Shown piece after piece: positions 26,120-37,432 of a stretch of 64,000 bases of DNA; position 1 is the stretch's first letter, and each line of letters begins with the position of its first letter. The position numbers and the translations under genes were made by a program. Source of the DNA: Molanna angustata. Its lineage: Eukaryota; Arthropoda; Insecta; Trichoptera; Molannidae. Below the pieces are notes generated by a model that was not told the DNA's origin, made no database searches, and worked only from the letters and a program-made list of their open reading frames with translations. The stretch is from NCBI GenBank assembly GCA_963576475.1, contig OY754964.1:48124861-48188860 (forward strand), in the 5' to 3' direction.

Positions 26120-27230
26120 GGTGTAATATTTTTTTAATGGTTGAAAATCCCTAAATGGATTCTATATGATTTCACCTTTCAATATTTATAAACGTTTTCA
26201 CAATTTAAAACAAATGAATTATTAAAAGGGATTGAAATTTACATTGCACATTATAATAATTGGTGCAAGTTTCAAGATTGGGTCCTGGAATGCTGGTTCA
26301 AATAAAAAGTCGAGGCTTCGGCTGTTGGAGTATAACTTAACTATATTTATGAAAACTAATAATAATTCACAATGTAAAATACAACACATGTGGGTACAAA
26401 ATACACAGAAATGACGTATGTCAGCCAATAGCTATAATGCACCGGTGAGCGTGGTCGTAAACTCTGTTTAACTTTAGCTTTATCTGCTGTTTAGCTTTAT
26501 TGCCATATTAAACAAATTGAACAATAATTATTATTATAAATCTCACTTTAGTCATTAAATATCTATAAACTAGCCACGATCGATTCAATTTATCTATGTG
26601 ACAAAAGAAAGAATGGTAAAGGCAATTGGTGTGTCAAATAAATTAGTTATTTGAATCGTTACCATTACATTGAATACACTTTAGAAATAGAAATGGCTTT
26701 TCTTAAAACGACATATATAACCGAGGTATGAACGAAGCGACAGGAGTGCTCGTTTTACAGCCGTTGTAATATATACTCCAAGGGGTGGTATCCAACTTAT
26801 AAGTGTAGTGATTTTGAGGGATTAAAGCGCTGAAATGTCGACGAAAGGAGTAAGGGAGGTTTATAAAAGGAGGTTTATATAATGATGTTATCAAAAAGAA
26901 TTTATGAAAGTCATATTCTTTAATACTCCATATAGGTGACGAAGATATAAAATGTAAATCTTTACGGCATAGCTGGTTAGGCAACTCTTATTTTAGGACC
27001 CAACACCTTGTCATCGGTAAACGGCAAAGTTGTAATGTTTAAATTTTGTTTAAAGAATTTTCATAAAGTAATAAATGCACTAGTTTCAATGACATTGCAA
27101 ATACTTAAATCAAATCAATGGTTTACTAAACGTATTTAAGGTGGGTTGTTTCAGTTTTTTATATAAAGCAAAATTGTATATTTTATACTATACAAATAAA
27201 TATAGACTAAAATAAAATCTTAAATTTTCT
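26120..27230. other. No gene seen
   Basis: Open frames of 60-93 codons at 26222-26984 lack motifs. The stretch 26720-27000 is somewhat less AT-rich and not repeated here. Confidence 0.4.
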
Positions 27231-27234
27231 TTTT

Positions 27235-27340
27235 TTAAAAAAATTCCAGAGTTTCTCAAATAGAATTTTTTTTTATGATAGATTTACGTATTTAGCTGCC
27301 TATATATACATTTTTTATATTACAAATGTATTACATTATT
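27235..27340 (+). repeat. Family F, left part, interrupted
   Basis: The blocks 'attccagagtttctcaaa' and 'agctgcctatatatac' match 56090-56165. The family sequence resumes at about 27605. Confidence 0.55.
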
Positions 27341-27344
27341 TTTT

Positions 27345-27610
27345 TTTTTTTTTTTTTTAACATGTCTACGTAGGGGACGCCAGCTATTAGGATTTGGGTC
27401 CATTTTACTCTTCCGAAGAAGCGCACTACGTAGCGTTGGGAGGGGTTTGCAATCTAGAGAAGAGTTTATTAATTCGGATTTTAAAAAGACCCGGGTTGTA
27501 CGAAGATGGAAACACAGAATTCGGAAGATCGTTCCACAGTCGGGCTGCTGTGTTAATAAAGGAGTTACTTAGTACATCGCATACTTTTTCAAACAATTTT
27601 ATTTTAAAAT
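27345..27610 (-). pseudogene. LINE RT tail with poly-T (poly-A) end, inserted in family F
   Basis: A T-run at 27341-27358 is the poly-A tail of a minus-strand insertion. Read on the minus strand, about 27600 to 27440 encodes NTAARLWNDLPNSVFPSSYN followed by PGLFKIRINKLF. The pattern RLWN.LP..VFP.SYN...FK.R.NK is the last block of many insect non-LTR reverse transcriptases. The frame ends at a stop shortly after. Family F sequence lies on both sides, so the fragment was inserted into F. Confidence 0.65.
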
Positions 27611-27844
27611 CGAATTTAGTGACATCGTTTCATATAATTTGTATGGTAGTTACAATACACAATATCTACGGTTACTCTCAATAGTTTGATACTTAATCTC
27701 CAAACATGCATACATACCATCAAGCTGTGATCATATTTTAGGAAGGAATAAAGGACTGATCTCCATACTTTCGTATACCTACATGTTTTGTATAGACAAC
27801 AAAATATTTTTAAATATTCAATAATTAGATTTAAGGGTTTATAG
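27605..27844 (+). repeat. Family F, middle part
   Basis: Matches 56290-56530 ('gaatttagtgac', 'ataatttgtatggtag', 'catacataccatca'), ending at GTTTATAG where family D is inserted. Confidence 0.7.
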
Positions 27845-28475
27845 TTTTTTTTTTTTTTAACAGATTTTTAATTATCTCAATAGAGACGAAGTTGGAATAT
27901 TTATTGTAGGAGAACCGGGAAATCAAGGCACCTACAGGGCTTACGACCTGTCATCGGCTGGTTTACGTGATCACTTTATGCGCTTGCGCAACGTTCACCA
28001 ATTATGCCTTTTAATGAGATCCCTATCAATTCAATTTTGAAAGTTCTATATATTGTAATACTGAAATTCTTTTCGCTTGAAAATAAGGAATTTTTACTAC
28101 AGCCATCTATGGGTGAAATTATGAACAACAATCTTATTATTTTTATTTATTTTGTTGGAACGCCATCTATTGAGAGAATTGGTTTTTTGTAAATAATGAA
28201 AGCTACAATTCTTATATCTGAGGTGACAATGCATTTTTCGCATAGAAGTCACCCCTGAATTGCGCCAGACTTATAAGGTCATTTTTGTCTTATTTACCTA
28301 CTTGTACCAATGTGTAAGTAATCGAATATTTTTATTATTGCATATGCGCAAACATTGGATTTTTTTCCCTGTCGGGAGTCAAATTGAGATAATTAAAAAT
28401 CTGTTAAAAAATATCTTTGGCTCCCGACAGGGAAAAAAATCCAATTTTTGCGCATATGCAATAATAAAAATATTC
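27845..28475 (+). mobile_element. Family D, complete insertion with 8-bp target duplication
   Basis: GTTTATAG stands on both sides (27837-27844 and 28476-28483), and joining the flanks restores the continuous family F sequence seen at 56525. The insert is 631 bp: a T-run, the 'ctcaatagagacgaag' end, 'acgtgatcacttta', 'cgccatctattgag', 'gtcacccctgaa', and a terminal palindrome (28338-28466). No coding frame. The superfamily is unknown; 8-bp duplications occur in hAT-type elements, but terminal repeats of that class are not evident. Confidence 0.8.
28338..28466. repeat. Terminal palindrome of family D
   Basis: TTGCATATGCGCAAACATTG with the following T-run and CCCTGTCGGGAGTC pairs with its complement (gactcccgacaggg..., caatttttgcgcatatgcaa) around a 40-base loop. 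The same palindrome with different loops ends the copies at 40713-40844 and 61845-62215. Confidence 0.85.
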
Positions 28476-28562
28476 GTTTATAGTTTGGTACGTATTCTTC
28501 AATTATACGTACCTACTATCGTCGTCAACAGTTGGACCTCATGTGCTACATGCAACTAGTTT
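28476..28562 (+). repeat. Family F, right end
   Basis: Resumes with 'tttatagtttggtacgtatt' and ends in the 'catgtgctacatgcaacta' block, as at 56530-56612. Confidence 0.75.
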
Positions 28563-29980
28563 ATCATATTTATTTATTTTATAGCCGAATTATTTCTAAT
28601 TTATGTACTTGTATAACTTGCGTGTGTGATTGAGTGAGAGCTCATGTAATTTTGTGTGCATCCATAATTGGACGTTCAGCACTCGTAGTAATAACCAATA
28701 TTGTTTTCTTTTTGTGAGAATTATGAACTGGATGTCTGTCGATGTACCCTTTTAATAAAATAAAATAAATAAAAAATAAAATACATTACCTGGTAATGAC
28801 TGGCAGATAATATGAATGTCTATTTCTATGCCAAGGACCATTTCGTCCTTATTCACAGTGAGGGCCATGGGCGTAGTCTCCTTGAGGGCATCCAAGGCAC
28901 TCAACAACGAGATTAGAGGGGACGTCCCCCCTCACCGTCTTCTTTAATAATTTTACACTCATTAGTACATTCCAACCAACTATATCCACTTGGTGGGGTA
29001 AATTGTGTGTAAGATGGAAGCACAAAAATCAACCAACAATAAAAAGAAAAAGAAGAAAGATATTTTTTTCTTCAAGATTCGTTTATATATTTCGATGAAA
29101 TTTATTGATTTTTTGTCAAAGTTTTAATTTGTATGGAAATTCTAGCATTTATCAAAGAAACAGTTTGATTAGTTGTGACAGTAAAATTTCTAAATTATTT
29201 TGCGAAAAAAATAATAATGTGTGTAAGCATGTTACAGCGTATAGTAATAGATGATATCAATGAAGTCATATTATTTGATGAGCACTGCTTAAGTATCTTA
29301 AGTTATCACATGAAACAAACAATGAGAAATGTATTAGCACTAATACAATAAAAAATGTTTCATAAAATTGTAAAAAAAAACAAGTTCAATATTTAAGAAT
29401 GTAGAAGAAAATACACATTTAAAAGGTTTGAATAAAAATTATCATCAAAAATTAGTGTGGGAAATTTTAACGATAAAATATGATAGTATAATCATACCTA
29501 AGTACCTACAAATATTTCAGAGTAATTTGTCTTGAAGCATACCTACAGAAACAAAATTTTCCGATATAAGGCTTTTTTTAAAACTCGAGTGGAGAGTTAT
29601 CTTAGAAGTGCCGGTTATTTTATGGGAGGGTAGATAATATGAAACTAAAAGAGTATCATTCCTAAATATTTTTACGTCGAGTGCTTAAACACGTATAGTA
29701 CCTACCTGTATTTTATTATAAGTGTCGATTTGATGTGAAAGTTTTTCCTTTTTTTATCTAATTGTACATACATACATATCAAAACGGCATATTACATAAT
29801 ATGGGTTAACCAGCGACACGTGTGGTGGAGTGCATTGATTTAAAAAAGGGAGCACGACACATGCGTGTACCTCAACACACCAGTCTCGTCTCACATAAAA
29901 AATGCAACATTCAGAATGGGTGGTTAACCTCGTTGCTGAACTACATATTTAAAATGTTATTGTTGCCTGTTGTATTTTCG
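28563..29980. other. No gene; GC-rich patch near 28850-28945
   Basis: The patch includes 'ggcgtagtctccttgagg' and 'gaggggacgtcccccctc' (short palindrome). I recognise no element. The rest is AT-rich. Confidence 0.4.
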
Positions 29981-29981
29981 C

Positions 29982-30046
29982 TATAGGTGAACGAAATCGG
30001 TCGAGGCAGGTTTCGAACTCGCAGCAATTGGATTACTAACCCAGTC
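29982..30046 (-). repeat. SINE-B, partial head
   Basis: Minus strand contains the B-box-like GAGTTCGAAACCTGCC and the 'cgatttcgttcacctata' join, but stops within the A-box region. Confidence 0.65.
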
Positions 30047-30300
30047 ATCGGTATCGTGTCGAATTCTGAGCGGTGTTAGTGTTTTTTTTTCTAAAAAGAA
30101 TATATGCTGAGGTGTGCCTTGTTCGTTTAATTGGAATGCTGAAATTAATACTTTTCAGAAGGTCTGTGCAGTCAATATTGGAGTTTATTATGTCATAAAG
30201 GTACAGTAAATCCGAGGTCCTTCGTCTTGTCTGTAAAGTCTGCAATTCATGTTTGTAGTTAATACCAAATTTTATTCATGTGAATTTATTTTTAAAGTTA
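30047..30300 (-). pseudogene. LINE-R RT C-terminal fragment
   Basis: The minus-strand frame (30245-30045) reads RRRTSDLLYLYDIINSNIDC, then TDLLKSINFSIP. It has the LINE-R C-terminal pattern (LLYLY.IIN..ID..DLL...F..P) seen at 8792, 18655 and 33192. It is short, ends at the SINE-B fragment and has no RT catalytic motif. Confidence 0.55.
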
Positions 30301-30362
30301 TTGAGAATAATGTGTATTATTAAAATGACCAACGATGGAAATTAAAAAGGATTCATCATAAT

Positions 30363-30440
30363 AAACACTTTGTTGCACCCTGCGCAAGTGGCGAGTTTAT
30401 CACCGTTTGGCAATTTCTTACAACTTACCAGTGTTTCAAT
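30363..30440 (-). repeat. SINE-C, tail part only
   Basis: Minus strand matches the family tail (cactggtaa, ttgccaaacggtgataaac, ttgcgcagggtgcaa). The tRNA-like head is missing. Confidence 0.65.
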
Positions 30441-30740
30441 TATTTTAATTATTTAAATATTATTTTGAAATGAAAATTTATTAATTTATGTAGATGGCTT
30501 TGGCACATTGAAAAATAAATAAATAGATAAGCGTGATAGCATATAATATGTTCATATACTTACGTAATATGAGTAAAAAAGATGGTGTGAGAAGGAGAAT
30601 TATCAATAGATTGACTTGACTATTTTAAAAATATCTCAAATTAAAAAAAAAGGGTGGTATTATGAGTCGATGTAAACATTGTAAGTGAGAAAAATAATAT
30701 TTGAAAGATTTATATAAGTGTGACAATAAGTTTTCTCTGA

Positions 30741-31310
30741 TTATTTAGAATGGGCTTTGCTTGATGGTATGTTTGTAGTTCCGATTGGATATAATTTCGA
30801 TGAATTTTGTGTTAGTCGACCAAATAAAACATGTAATTTTATTATTCTATATTTCCTTGTGCTTGATGTTCTCGACGTAAGATGCCAATTTGTGCCAATA
30901 TCTTTAGTGGACGGTGAGAAATTATGGATGTGTTGTGGTGGTAAATTCGTTACTTTATTACATATATATATTGCGTCAGTTATGTAACCAGTTGCTACGT
31001 GACTTTGTAAACTATCACGTCTTAAATAAGGTGACACAGAAAATATAATGTCTATAACCATTTTTATATTATTATTAAGAAAGACGTCGGAGGTGAACGA
31101 AATATTATTATTTATCGGTAGTTATTACGACCAATAAAACAACTTAGTGACCATGTAATGATAAATTTCTTTGCCAGTTTTAAGATATGGAAGCGAAATA
31201 TGTAACATATCCGATAAATGAAAGGAATAGTGATTAACAAACATACGGCCGTGACTGTCATTGACTTGGTCGTTGATTTTTAAAATATATGTATCTTGGT
31301 CAGACATTCG
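30741..31310 (-). pseudogene. Unrecognised coding-like frame, about 190 codons, broken by TAA TAA
   Basis: On the minus strand an ATG at 31305-31307 opens a frame that stays open to 30741 except for two adjacent TAA codons near 31125. The first part (60 residues) includes NDSHGRMFVNHYSFHLSDML and LPYLKTGKEIYHYMV; the second (106 residues) includes PYLRRDSLQSHVATGYITDA and STKDIGTNWHLTSRTSSTRK. Composition is varied and protein-like, unlike the AT-driven frames nearby. I do not recognise the family. A plus-strand frame overlaps it (30757-30987), so coding is not certain. It could be a decayed transposon or host gene fragment. Its ATG lies just beside a 23-bp tandem repeat. Confidence 0.3.
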
Positions 31311-31316
31311 TAGATG

Positions 31317-31385
31317 TGCTCAATTTGATCAATTTACCGTGCTCAATTTGATCAATTTACCGTGCTCAATTTGCTCAATTTACCG
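31317..31385 (+). repeat. 23-bp tandem repeat, three copies
   Basis: TGCTCAATTTGATCAATTTACCG is present as 31317-31339 and 31340-31362, with one change (GCTC for GATC) in 31363-31385. Confidence 0.95.
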
Positions 31386-31664
31386 CGTGCATTTAATTAA
31401 GAGCATTTTTTCTCAGTTAATAAGCAAATTGCTTGATAACCTTCTCAACCCTATATCTCAAAAAGTATCATTTTATAGGAGATACTCTAATCTTCATGGC
31501 TTTCTCTATTCCTATAATTTATTTTTATTTTCTATTAATGTGGATTGAAAGTAATTAATTAATTGTTGGAGTTTTATTTCTTTAAGCCTTTAAAAATAAT
31601 GTTTATTTATGGAAACGAGAGCAGCTTTTTGAGATACGAGGCTGTGAAAGTTATTAAGCGAAAT

Positions 31665-31790
31665 ATAAATATTTATTTATAATAATTTATAAAATCATTT
31701 TTTACATATTATATATATCCACCTCACTAGGCTTAGCCTGTACCGAGGTGGAATAATATGAATGCTGTAGAGGTGGGGGCGAGAGACGGT
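31665..31790 (-). repeat. LINE-type 3' UTR remnant
   Basis: A TTTA-rich stretch is followed by 'aatttataaaatcatttttt' and 'cctcactaggcttagcctgt', with a close relative at 52100 ('cctcactaggcaaaagcctg'). This looks like the 3' end of a minus-strand non-LTR element; no coding part seen. Confidence 0.4.
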
Positions 31791-31859
31791 CTGAAAATTG
31801 TATAAATTCCTACTTAAAAAATAAAAGAACTTCTGCATAATCAGTATTGTCTGCCTCCT

Positions 31860-32050
31860 ATTGGATTTGATTGGGCAGGGGAGTAGAGTATCAGTCGGAG
31901 GTTGGTGGGTGAGTGGTAAGAGTGACTCGAGTCATAACGGGGCCCCTTAAGCCCGCATACATGGTCGCAAGCCCGTGTGGCTAGCATATTCTGTCATACT
32001 CTGGTCGCATGTACTAGGGCGCCTGGATTTGTGAATCCAGTGAAACCACA
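31860..32050. other. GC-rich patch, not identified
   Basis: Contains 'gggtgagtggtaagagtg', 'ggggccccttaagcccgc' and 'tactagggcgcctgga'. It contrasts with its AT-rich neighbours, but has no frame, tRNA box or second copy in the window. Confidence 0.3.
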
Positions 32051-32059
32051 ATTGTCTTT

Positions 32060-32835
32060 TTATTTTGTGTCTGTTTATTTATAAACAAAGTTTTAACCCT
32101 TTACTTTTTTAAGGACATAATTAAAAAAACTAACGTCAGCAAATTGCATAGGCCAAGTAAATCTAATTATTTAACAAAAAAGAACTATAGTTGTTTGTAT
32201 CCATGTTACAAGTATTAAAAGTAAATTGACTTTCTTTGGTTTGATGTAAAACGTACTGAAAAAAAGCAGCATTTTTTCATATTGAAACAAAAAAGATAAT
32301 AAATTATTACAAGGACTCCAATAGTTTGATTATGTGAACTTGCTATTATTGAAAATACAATGTTTTGACCAAGATTGGTCTCATTCACCGATCACTGGTA
32401 CAAATCGAATTAATGATTTAGTAATATTGGTCAGGAGAGAGAAGATAACGCTGGACCTTATTTACTCTCTGAAATTGACAAAAACATCAACATTCTGATG
32501 TATTACAAAGACAAGAGCTCAACTTGGCCGCATCTGGGATAATTTAAAACAACAATGTGTACGATATTATCAAATGTATGTTTAGGAAATTTGATTATTT
32601 CAGTACAACACGCGCTCGTATCTCGTCCGGCATCAAATCATTCTTTGGCTACAATTTAATAACGCATAACGTCTTTCAGAATCCATTAGGGTGATGTATT
32701 GATCTGTAATTTGATTTCGATATAAAATAATGAGCTTCTAAATATTGAAGATAACATTTGTCCGACACCGCTCGTAGTTTATATTTAAAGAACTTTTATT
32801 CTGTAGTTGATTGTAGGTCATCGAAATCGTATTTT
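32060..32835. other. No feature found
   Basis: AT-rich; no supported frame or repeat. Confidence 0.4.
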
Positions 32836-32837
32836 AC

Positions 32838-33560
32838 TAATTTATTTATTTATTTTATTTCAGAAAACTACAGCTTTGTTAATTGTTTCGTTACATTTGG
32901 TGCTTTTAAAATTATTACAAGCCAATATTGTTTTCTTCAATTTAAATTAATGAATTACAAATAACTAGTATGCTGAGCAGTAGGTAAAAGAATAACAAAA
33001 GAGAAGAAAAAAAAACAATTGATAATAAAAAAAATACAATACATAATGAAAATAAAATGGGGAAAAGGAGGGATTATTGGAATGAATGATAGAGCTTGTT
33101 TGAAGGAATTAGGGAACTGGGTTGAAAAATATCTTTATTTGTTTACGGTAAGTTTCTATGGAGTCATGTGAAATGTCAGTGTGTTTAAATTTTAGATTAT
33201 TGTCACGTTGAATTCTGTAAATAGTCGAGTGATATCTGTAATTAGTATGGCAAATAGGTAGATGAAATAAATTTTTCGAACGGTCTGCCTGTTTGGTACA
33301 TGGAGTGATATAGTGCTTAGTAAATCGGGGGAGTCAATTAGGTTGTTGCATATTTTATACAGTAACAGTTGATCGAATAAGGTCCTTCTGTCTTGCAATG
33401 TGTTTAATTTGAAGAATTCTGTTAGATAATTTATAATTAGTATGTTCTATGAATAGTCGTCTCTCTAAATATTTAAAAAAAGTTTTCTGGATGTTTTCAA
33501 TACGGTTGCTGTGGATTTTATAATGCGATTTTATGTTATATTTTTCTTATTTTTAGAATC
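32838..33560 (-). pseudogene. LINE-R tail: RT C-terminus plus 3' UTR
   Basis: A TTTA tract at 32840-32863 marks the 3' end of a minus-strand insertion. The frame 33398-33192 reads RRTLFDQLLLYKICNNLIDS, then PDLLSTISLHVPNRQT, the LINE-R C-terminal block. Further upstream in sense (33400-33560) the reading continues in other frames, so frameshifts are present. Catalytic RT motifs are not in the window. This fits the other three LINE-R tails in orientation: all four lie on the minus strand. Confidence 0.6.
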
Positions 33561-33561
33561 T

Positions 33562-34505
33562 ACATTCTTGGATATTTTACTAAAACTTATATGTACTATT
33601 TTAATAAGGACATATTAATTTTATTAAAAAAAAATTATATGGCAAACATTTATTGTTTAGCTTATTTCCACAGAACATTCGAAGAAGAATAAAAAATAAG
33701 AAGAAATATGTCTAGAAAATAGTGGAAAATCTTTTACAGTCAAAATAATCCCTTAATTTAGATCCAATGTCCTTTACAATGAAATTAGGGAAAATCCCAG
33801 AAAATGAGCATATATGGATCTTTTTCACGTTTTCTCATTAATAACCTGTGCAATGCACTAATACTAAAAAATATTTTTTGAAGCAATAGTATTAATTCAG
33901 GTCTGACAAATTTATATTATAGTTGATCTTAAAAATTCCGGGTAATGTTCCGGGCACTGAAAATTGTTGATCCGGCCCTGAACGCACCAAGTACTATAGG
34001 CACGTGTTCAAACACGCTAATATAACATTAATTTTGAGAAACGAATTCAGGGAGTAATTTTAATGAGTACCAACGTAAGATTTCGCCATACGCCGCAGCA
34101 AAGGAAAAAAAATAAACCTAAATGGAAAAAGGACAAAAATACCTTAATATTATTTTTCCTAGTTGCGCACATCTCAATCTGCCGTTTTTATATAATATTT
34201 ATTTTGGCCTTAGTTCTGAGAAAATTTGGAGCTTTGCATACAAAATTATACATAATTTGAAATTATTCCCGAAGCAAAAAAAAAACACATTTGTAAGACG
34301 GGGAAGATTTTAAGTAAAATGGAGTTTCAAAGATTAAAATCGGTTATGGTTTGTAAATTGAGTGGAAGTAGACTGCCATACTAAATAGAATTTTATAAAC
34401 AATGGCTCGCTCGAATGCTTTTGATGAAGTATTTTTCTACTGCACGAAATTTAAAAAAAACGAACACCATTTTCCAGAACCGGAGAGCATTTTGAAAATT
34501 TAAAA
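33562..34505. other. No feature found
   Basis: AT-rich; two overlapping frames of about 64 codons near 34063-34313 have no motif. Confidence 0.4.
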
Positions 34506-34506
34506 G

Positions 34507-34605
34507 ATAAAATCATCATCACTGATGCTACAGTCCGCTACGGACCCTGGCCTCCTCCAGAGGTCGTCTCCATCCCTCCCTATTGATCGCCAGTCTTCTC
34601 TAATT
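34507..34605 (-). pseudogene. Probable LINE C-terminal tail
   Basis: The minus strand reads AINREGWRRPLEEARVRSGL then stop, followed by a GAT-repeat tail (gatgatgatttt). The 'R..WRR...EAR' ending and GAT tail are typical of RTE-like 3' ends. It is only about 30 codons, so the call is tentative. Confidence 0.45.
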
Positions 34606-34768
34606 TAGTAGTTTCATTTCTCTTATATCGCACAGCACATCGTGAAATATAGAGTAAGTAAACGGATATCTACCAAATACTAATAAGAAGCTATAACTTA
34701 ATGCACTTCGTACATAATATATATAATATCAATATGAAGTTTAGCAAAAAAATATTTATTTTAAGATT

Positions 34769-34925
34769 TATATGTCCTTGAAACAAGTACATAATCATCC
34801 TCATACAATCCCTTAACTAAGCATAAATCCTCGAGCTATAGGTGAACGAAATCGGTTGTGGCAGGATTCGAACTCGCGACCACTGGATTACTAACCCATT
34901 GTGCTAACTGCTCTGCCACCATTTA
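34769..34925 (-). repeat. tRNA-headed SINE, family SINE-B
   Basis: Minus strand: GGCAGAGCAGTTAGCACAAT (A-box) and GAGTTCGAATCCTGCC (B-box), then the family body. Confidence 0.8.
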
Positions 34926-34929
34926 TCTA

Positions 34930-36815
34930 AATTTTGGGTTTTACGTATGATGCTGTAATAAAACTCATAATATGCGCTCACTTCATGATGATGCCTGTTG
35001 AAAAATTGATGTGAAAAAAGTACGCTTAAAAATTGCGAGATCCATATTATTTTTATAGTTGAGTCAAAATGTCTCATTATGCTTGAGTTTGTATACAAAA
35101 TCTTAAGATCTCTTTAATATTTTAGAAAAATGTTGGATACAAAACTCAGGTGACAAGGAAACTTAGTGATATTTTCTCTCCCTAAACGTCAAGATGTTTT
35201 CACTTTCGTGGTATGGTACCTACCGTTGTGAATTGGGACTTAAGGATTTATTTTGACATCTTCAATTTCTTCCAAAATCTTCTATCCAGTGACACGTGCT
35301 AGATAAAGAGTAAAAATTCAAATATGTAAACATATTATGTAACTCTTTTTCTTTTCCTTGTGGGTATAGTTTCTTTATTGCATATATCTCAATACCGTAT
35401 TTTATTTTATTACATAGATAGTTTATAAGAAACTCAATTGGAAAAAGGACATATAGTGACTGGACACACAATAAGTATATTAAAACCGCATAATACACTA
35501 TGAAGTAACGTTTTAGTAAGGCGTGCGTTGAAAAGTGTTAAAAACTTAAAAAAATATAACCTGACATTGAACAAAATATCTCACGCGACGGAACAAACTT
35601 CAAGAAACTGGTAAATATACTGACTGAAAAGTAACGACAGAATACAATCTTCTCGTATACCTACTGTGAAATATCCTAACATGATTCACTACTCTCTGGC
35701 TTCATAACCTGAGAATCTCTGCCTTAGCTTGGTGCCATTCATCATTTCCATTACAATTTTAATGCTTTAAATAACTGAGAGGTCACTTTATATTTTTCTG
35801 ATTATTTTTCCGTTCTGTTTATCTTTAAATATTTCTGTTACTTCTTTGCATTTAATAACATATAATCTTAGACCAAATTAAAAAGGTACTGTCTCAGGAG
35901 AGACTCGTCTAGTAAGGCAGTAAATTTCCAAATAGGAAAATATCATTTAATTTTTCATTTCATTTCGTTTCCTTTGTTTTTATGCACTACTTAAGCACAT
36001 ATAAGTTAGAGGCAGAACTTGAAGGAGGTCAATGCTTAATTTAGGCTGTAGTGCTACTGAAAAAGAAGAAAATAAATATTTATCTGCTCTTTTTCACAAC
36101 TGAGAAAATTCGGTTACGTGATATTGTACCTTTTCAGATTTTATATATATTTTTATTACAATTTTTAATGTAATTTGTCATAAGGATTATTTTATTTAAA
36201 TATTGAACGTATGTAAATTTTAAGAGATGTTTAGTATAGAAAAATATACATTGCAAAGCCGTCGAAACACGTGAAAGTTTCTTTTTTCGTTTTTATTATA
36301 AGATCTTAATGGAAATTCTCTTAAACGGAAACTTGAGAAAATATTATACGAAAGAGTTTTATAGGAAAAAAATATAAGTTTTAAAAACCTTTTCATTTTC
36401 AACACCCACGGTTTCATGGTCGTTATAATATGATAATGGAAGGGGAAATATTTGTCATGTGATATATTATGGTTTCATACTATAGCGAATGAGAGTGATC
36501 CCAAATTTAACACTTCTGTTTTTTTGTCATGTTCACATTAATTGTATAACTGTTTTATTTATGGTAATGGTAACATAAAAAAATGTAGATATAATAGATG
36601 AACGTGATTGAGACGATTTTTTTAATAAAAAAATCATAAAATTTTATAAAAATAAAACAGTTAGCGAAAGGAAAAAACAAAGTAAAAATATGCGATAAAA
36701 ATAAATTATTATCTTTGAGTGAAATGTCAAGAAATAGTTGACAAATTATGTTATCAAATATTTCAAGATTTAATTTTATTTTGTTGTTTTGTATTGAGAG
36801 TAGAATAATTTTACT
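34930..36815. other. No gene seen
   Basis: AT-rich. Contains the second copy (35450-35525) of the short repeat at 2195-2277. Open frames here are AT-driven. Confidence 0.4.
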
Positions 36816-36819
36816 TACC

Positions 36820-36961
36820 AAACCAAATACTTTTTTTATATTTTTATAAAATTTACTTTTATGTAATTAAGATGTCTTTCTTAAATAACCTAACAAAATA
36901 CTTTTTTTGATTTGTAAATTTTATCTTTATATAATTAAGATGATGTCTTTCTTAAATTGTC
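36820..36961 (+). repeat. Tandem duplication, about 71-bp unit
   Basis: 'caaatacttttttt...taattaagatg...tctttcttaaat' occurs twice in a row (36820-36890 and 36892-36961) with about 80% similarity and a small ATG insertion in the second. Confidence 0.75.
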
Positions 36962-36964
36962 TAA

Positions 36965-37350
36965 CGAAATATTTTCAACGAAATCGTGAAAAGTCCGTTA
37001 GAATTTATAAAATTAGGTAAATGAATGTCATACCATTTGAATTTACGTTTTCAATTTCGTTTTCTATGAGCGATGGGTCATACATAACATTATGTACGTC
37101 CAACAATATTTTTAGTGTCTTTTTTTACTAACCCTTACACGGGGAGAGGCTTTGAATAATAAAGCGAAAAGATCCCCGAAAGGACTTTGAAAAATACATT
37201 GAATTACATGGGAAGTGAGTGTAGGAAGTTGTACAATGGGACTAGAAAAATAAAATCTTAATATAATATGTTAGAATGAATCATTAAGACTTATCCTCGA
37301 GAAGGGTAAATACGATGAGATGATTTCCTGGTCCGGTTTTATTAAACACT
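36965..37350. other. No feature found
   Basis: AT-rich sequence before the satellite-bearing element. Confidence 0.4.
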
Positions 37351-37432
37351 AGTGAACACCCGGCAAACTTCGTATTGCCTGTATAATTAAAAATTGTCCT
37401 CCATAACCACCCGTCGCTTCAGACTCTTCAAT

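Noticed and set aside
36555..36821. 88-codon hydrophobic minus-strand frame
   Set aside because: Composition is fully explained by AT-richness (F, I, L, K, N, Y) and no initiation or family evidence exists.
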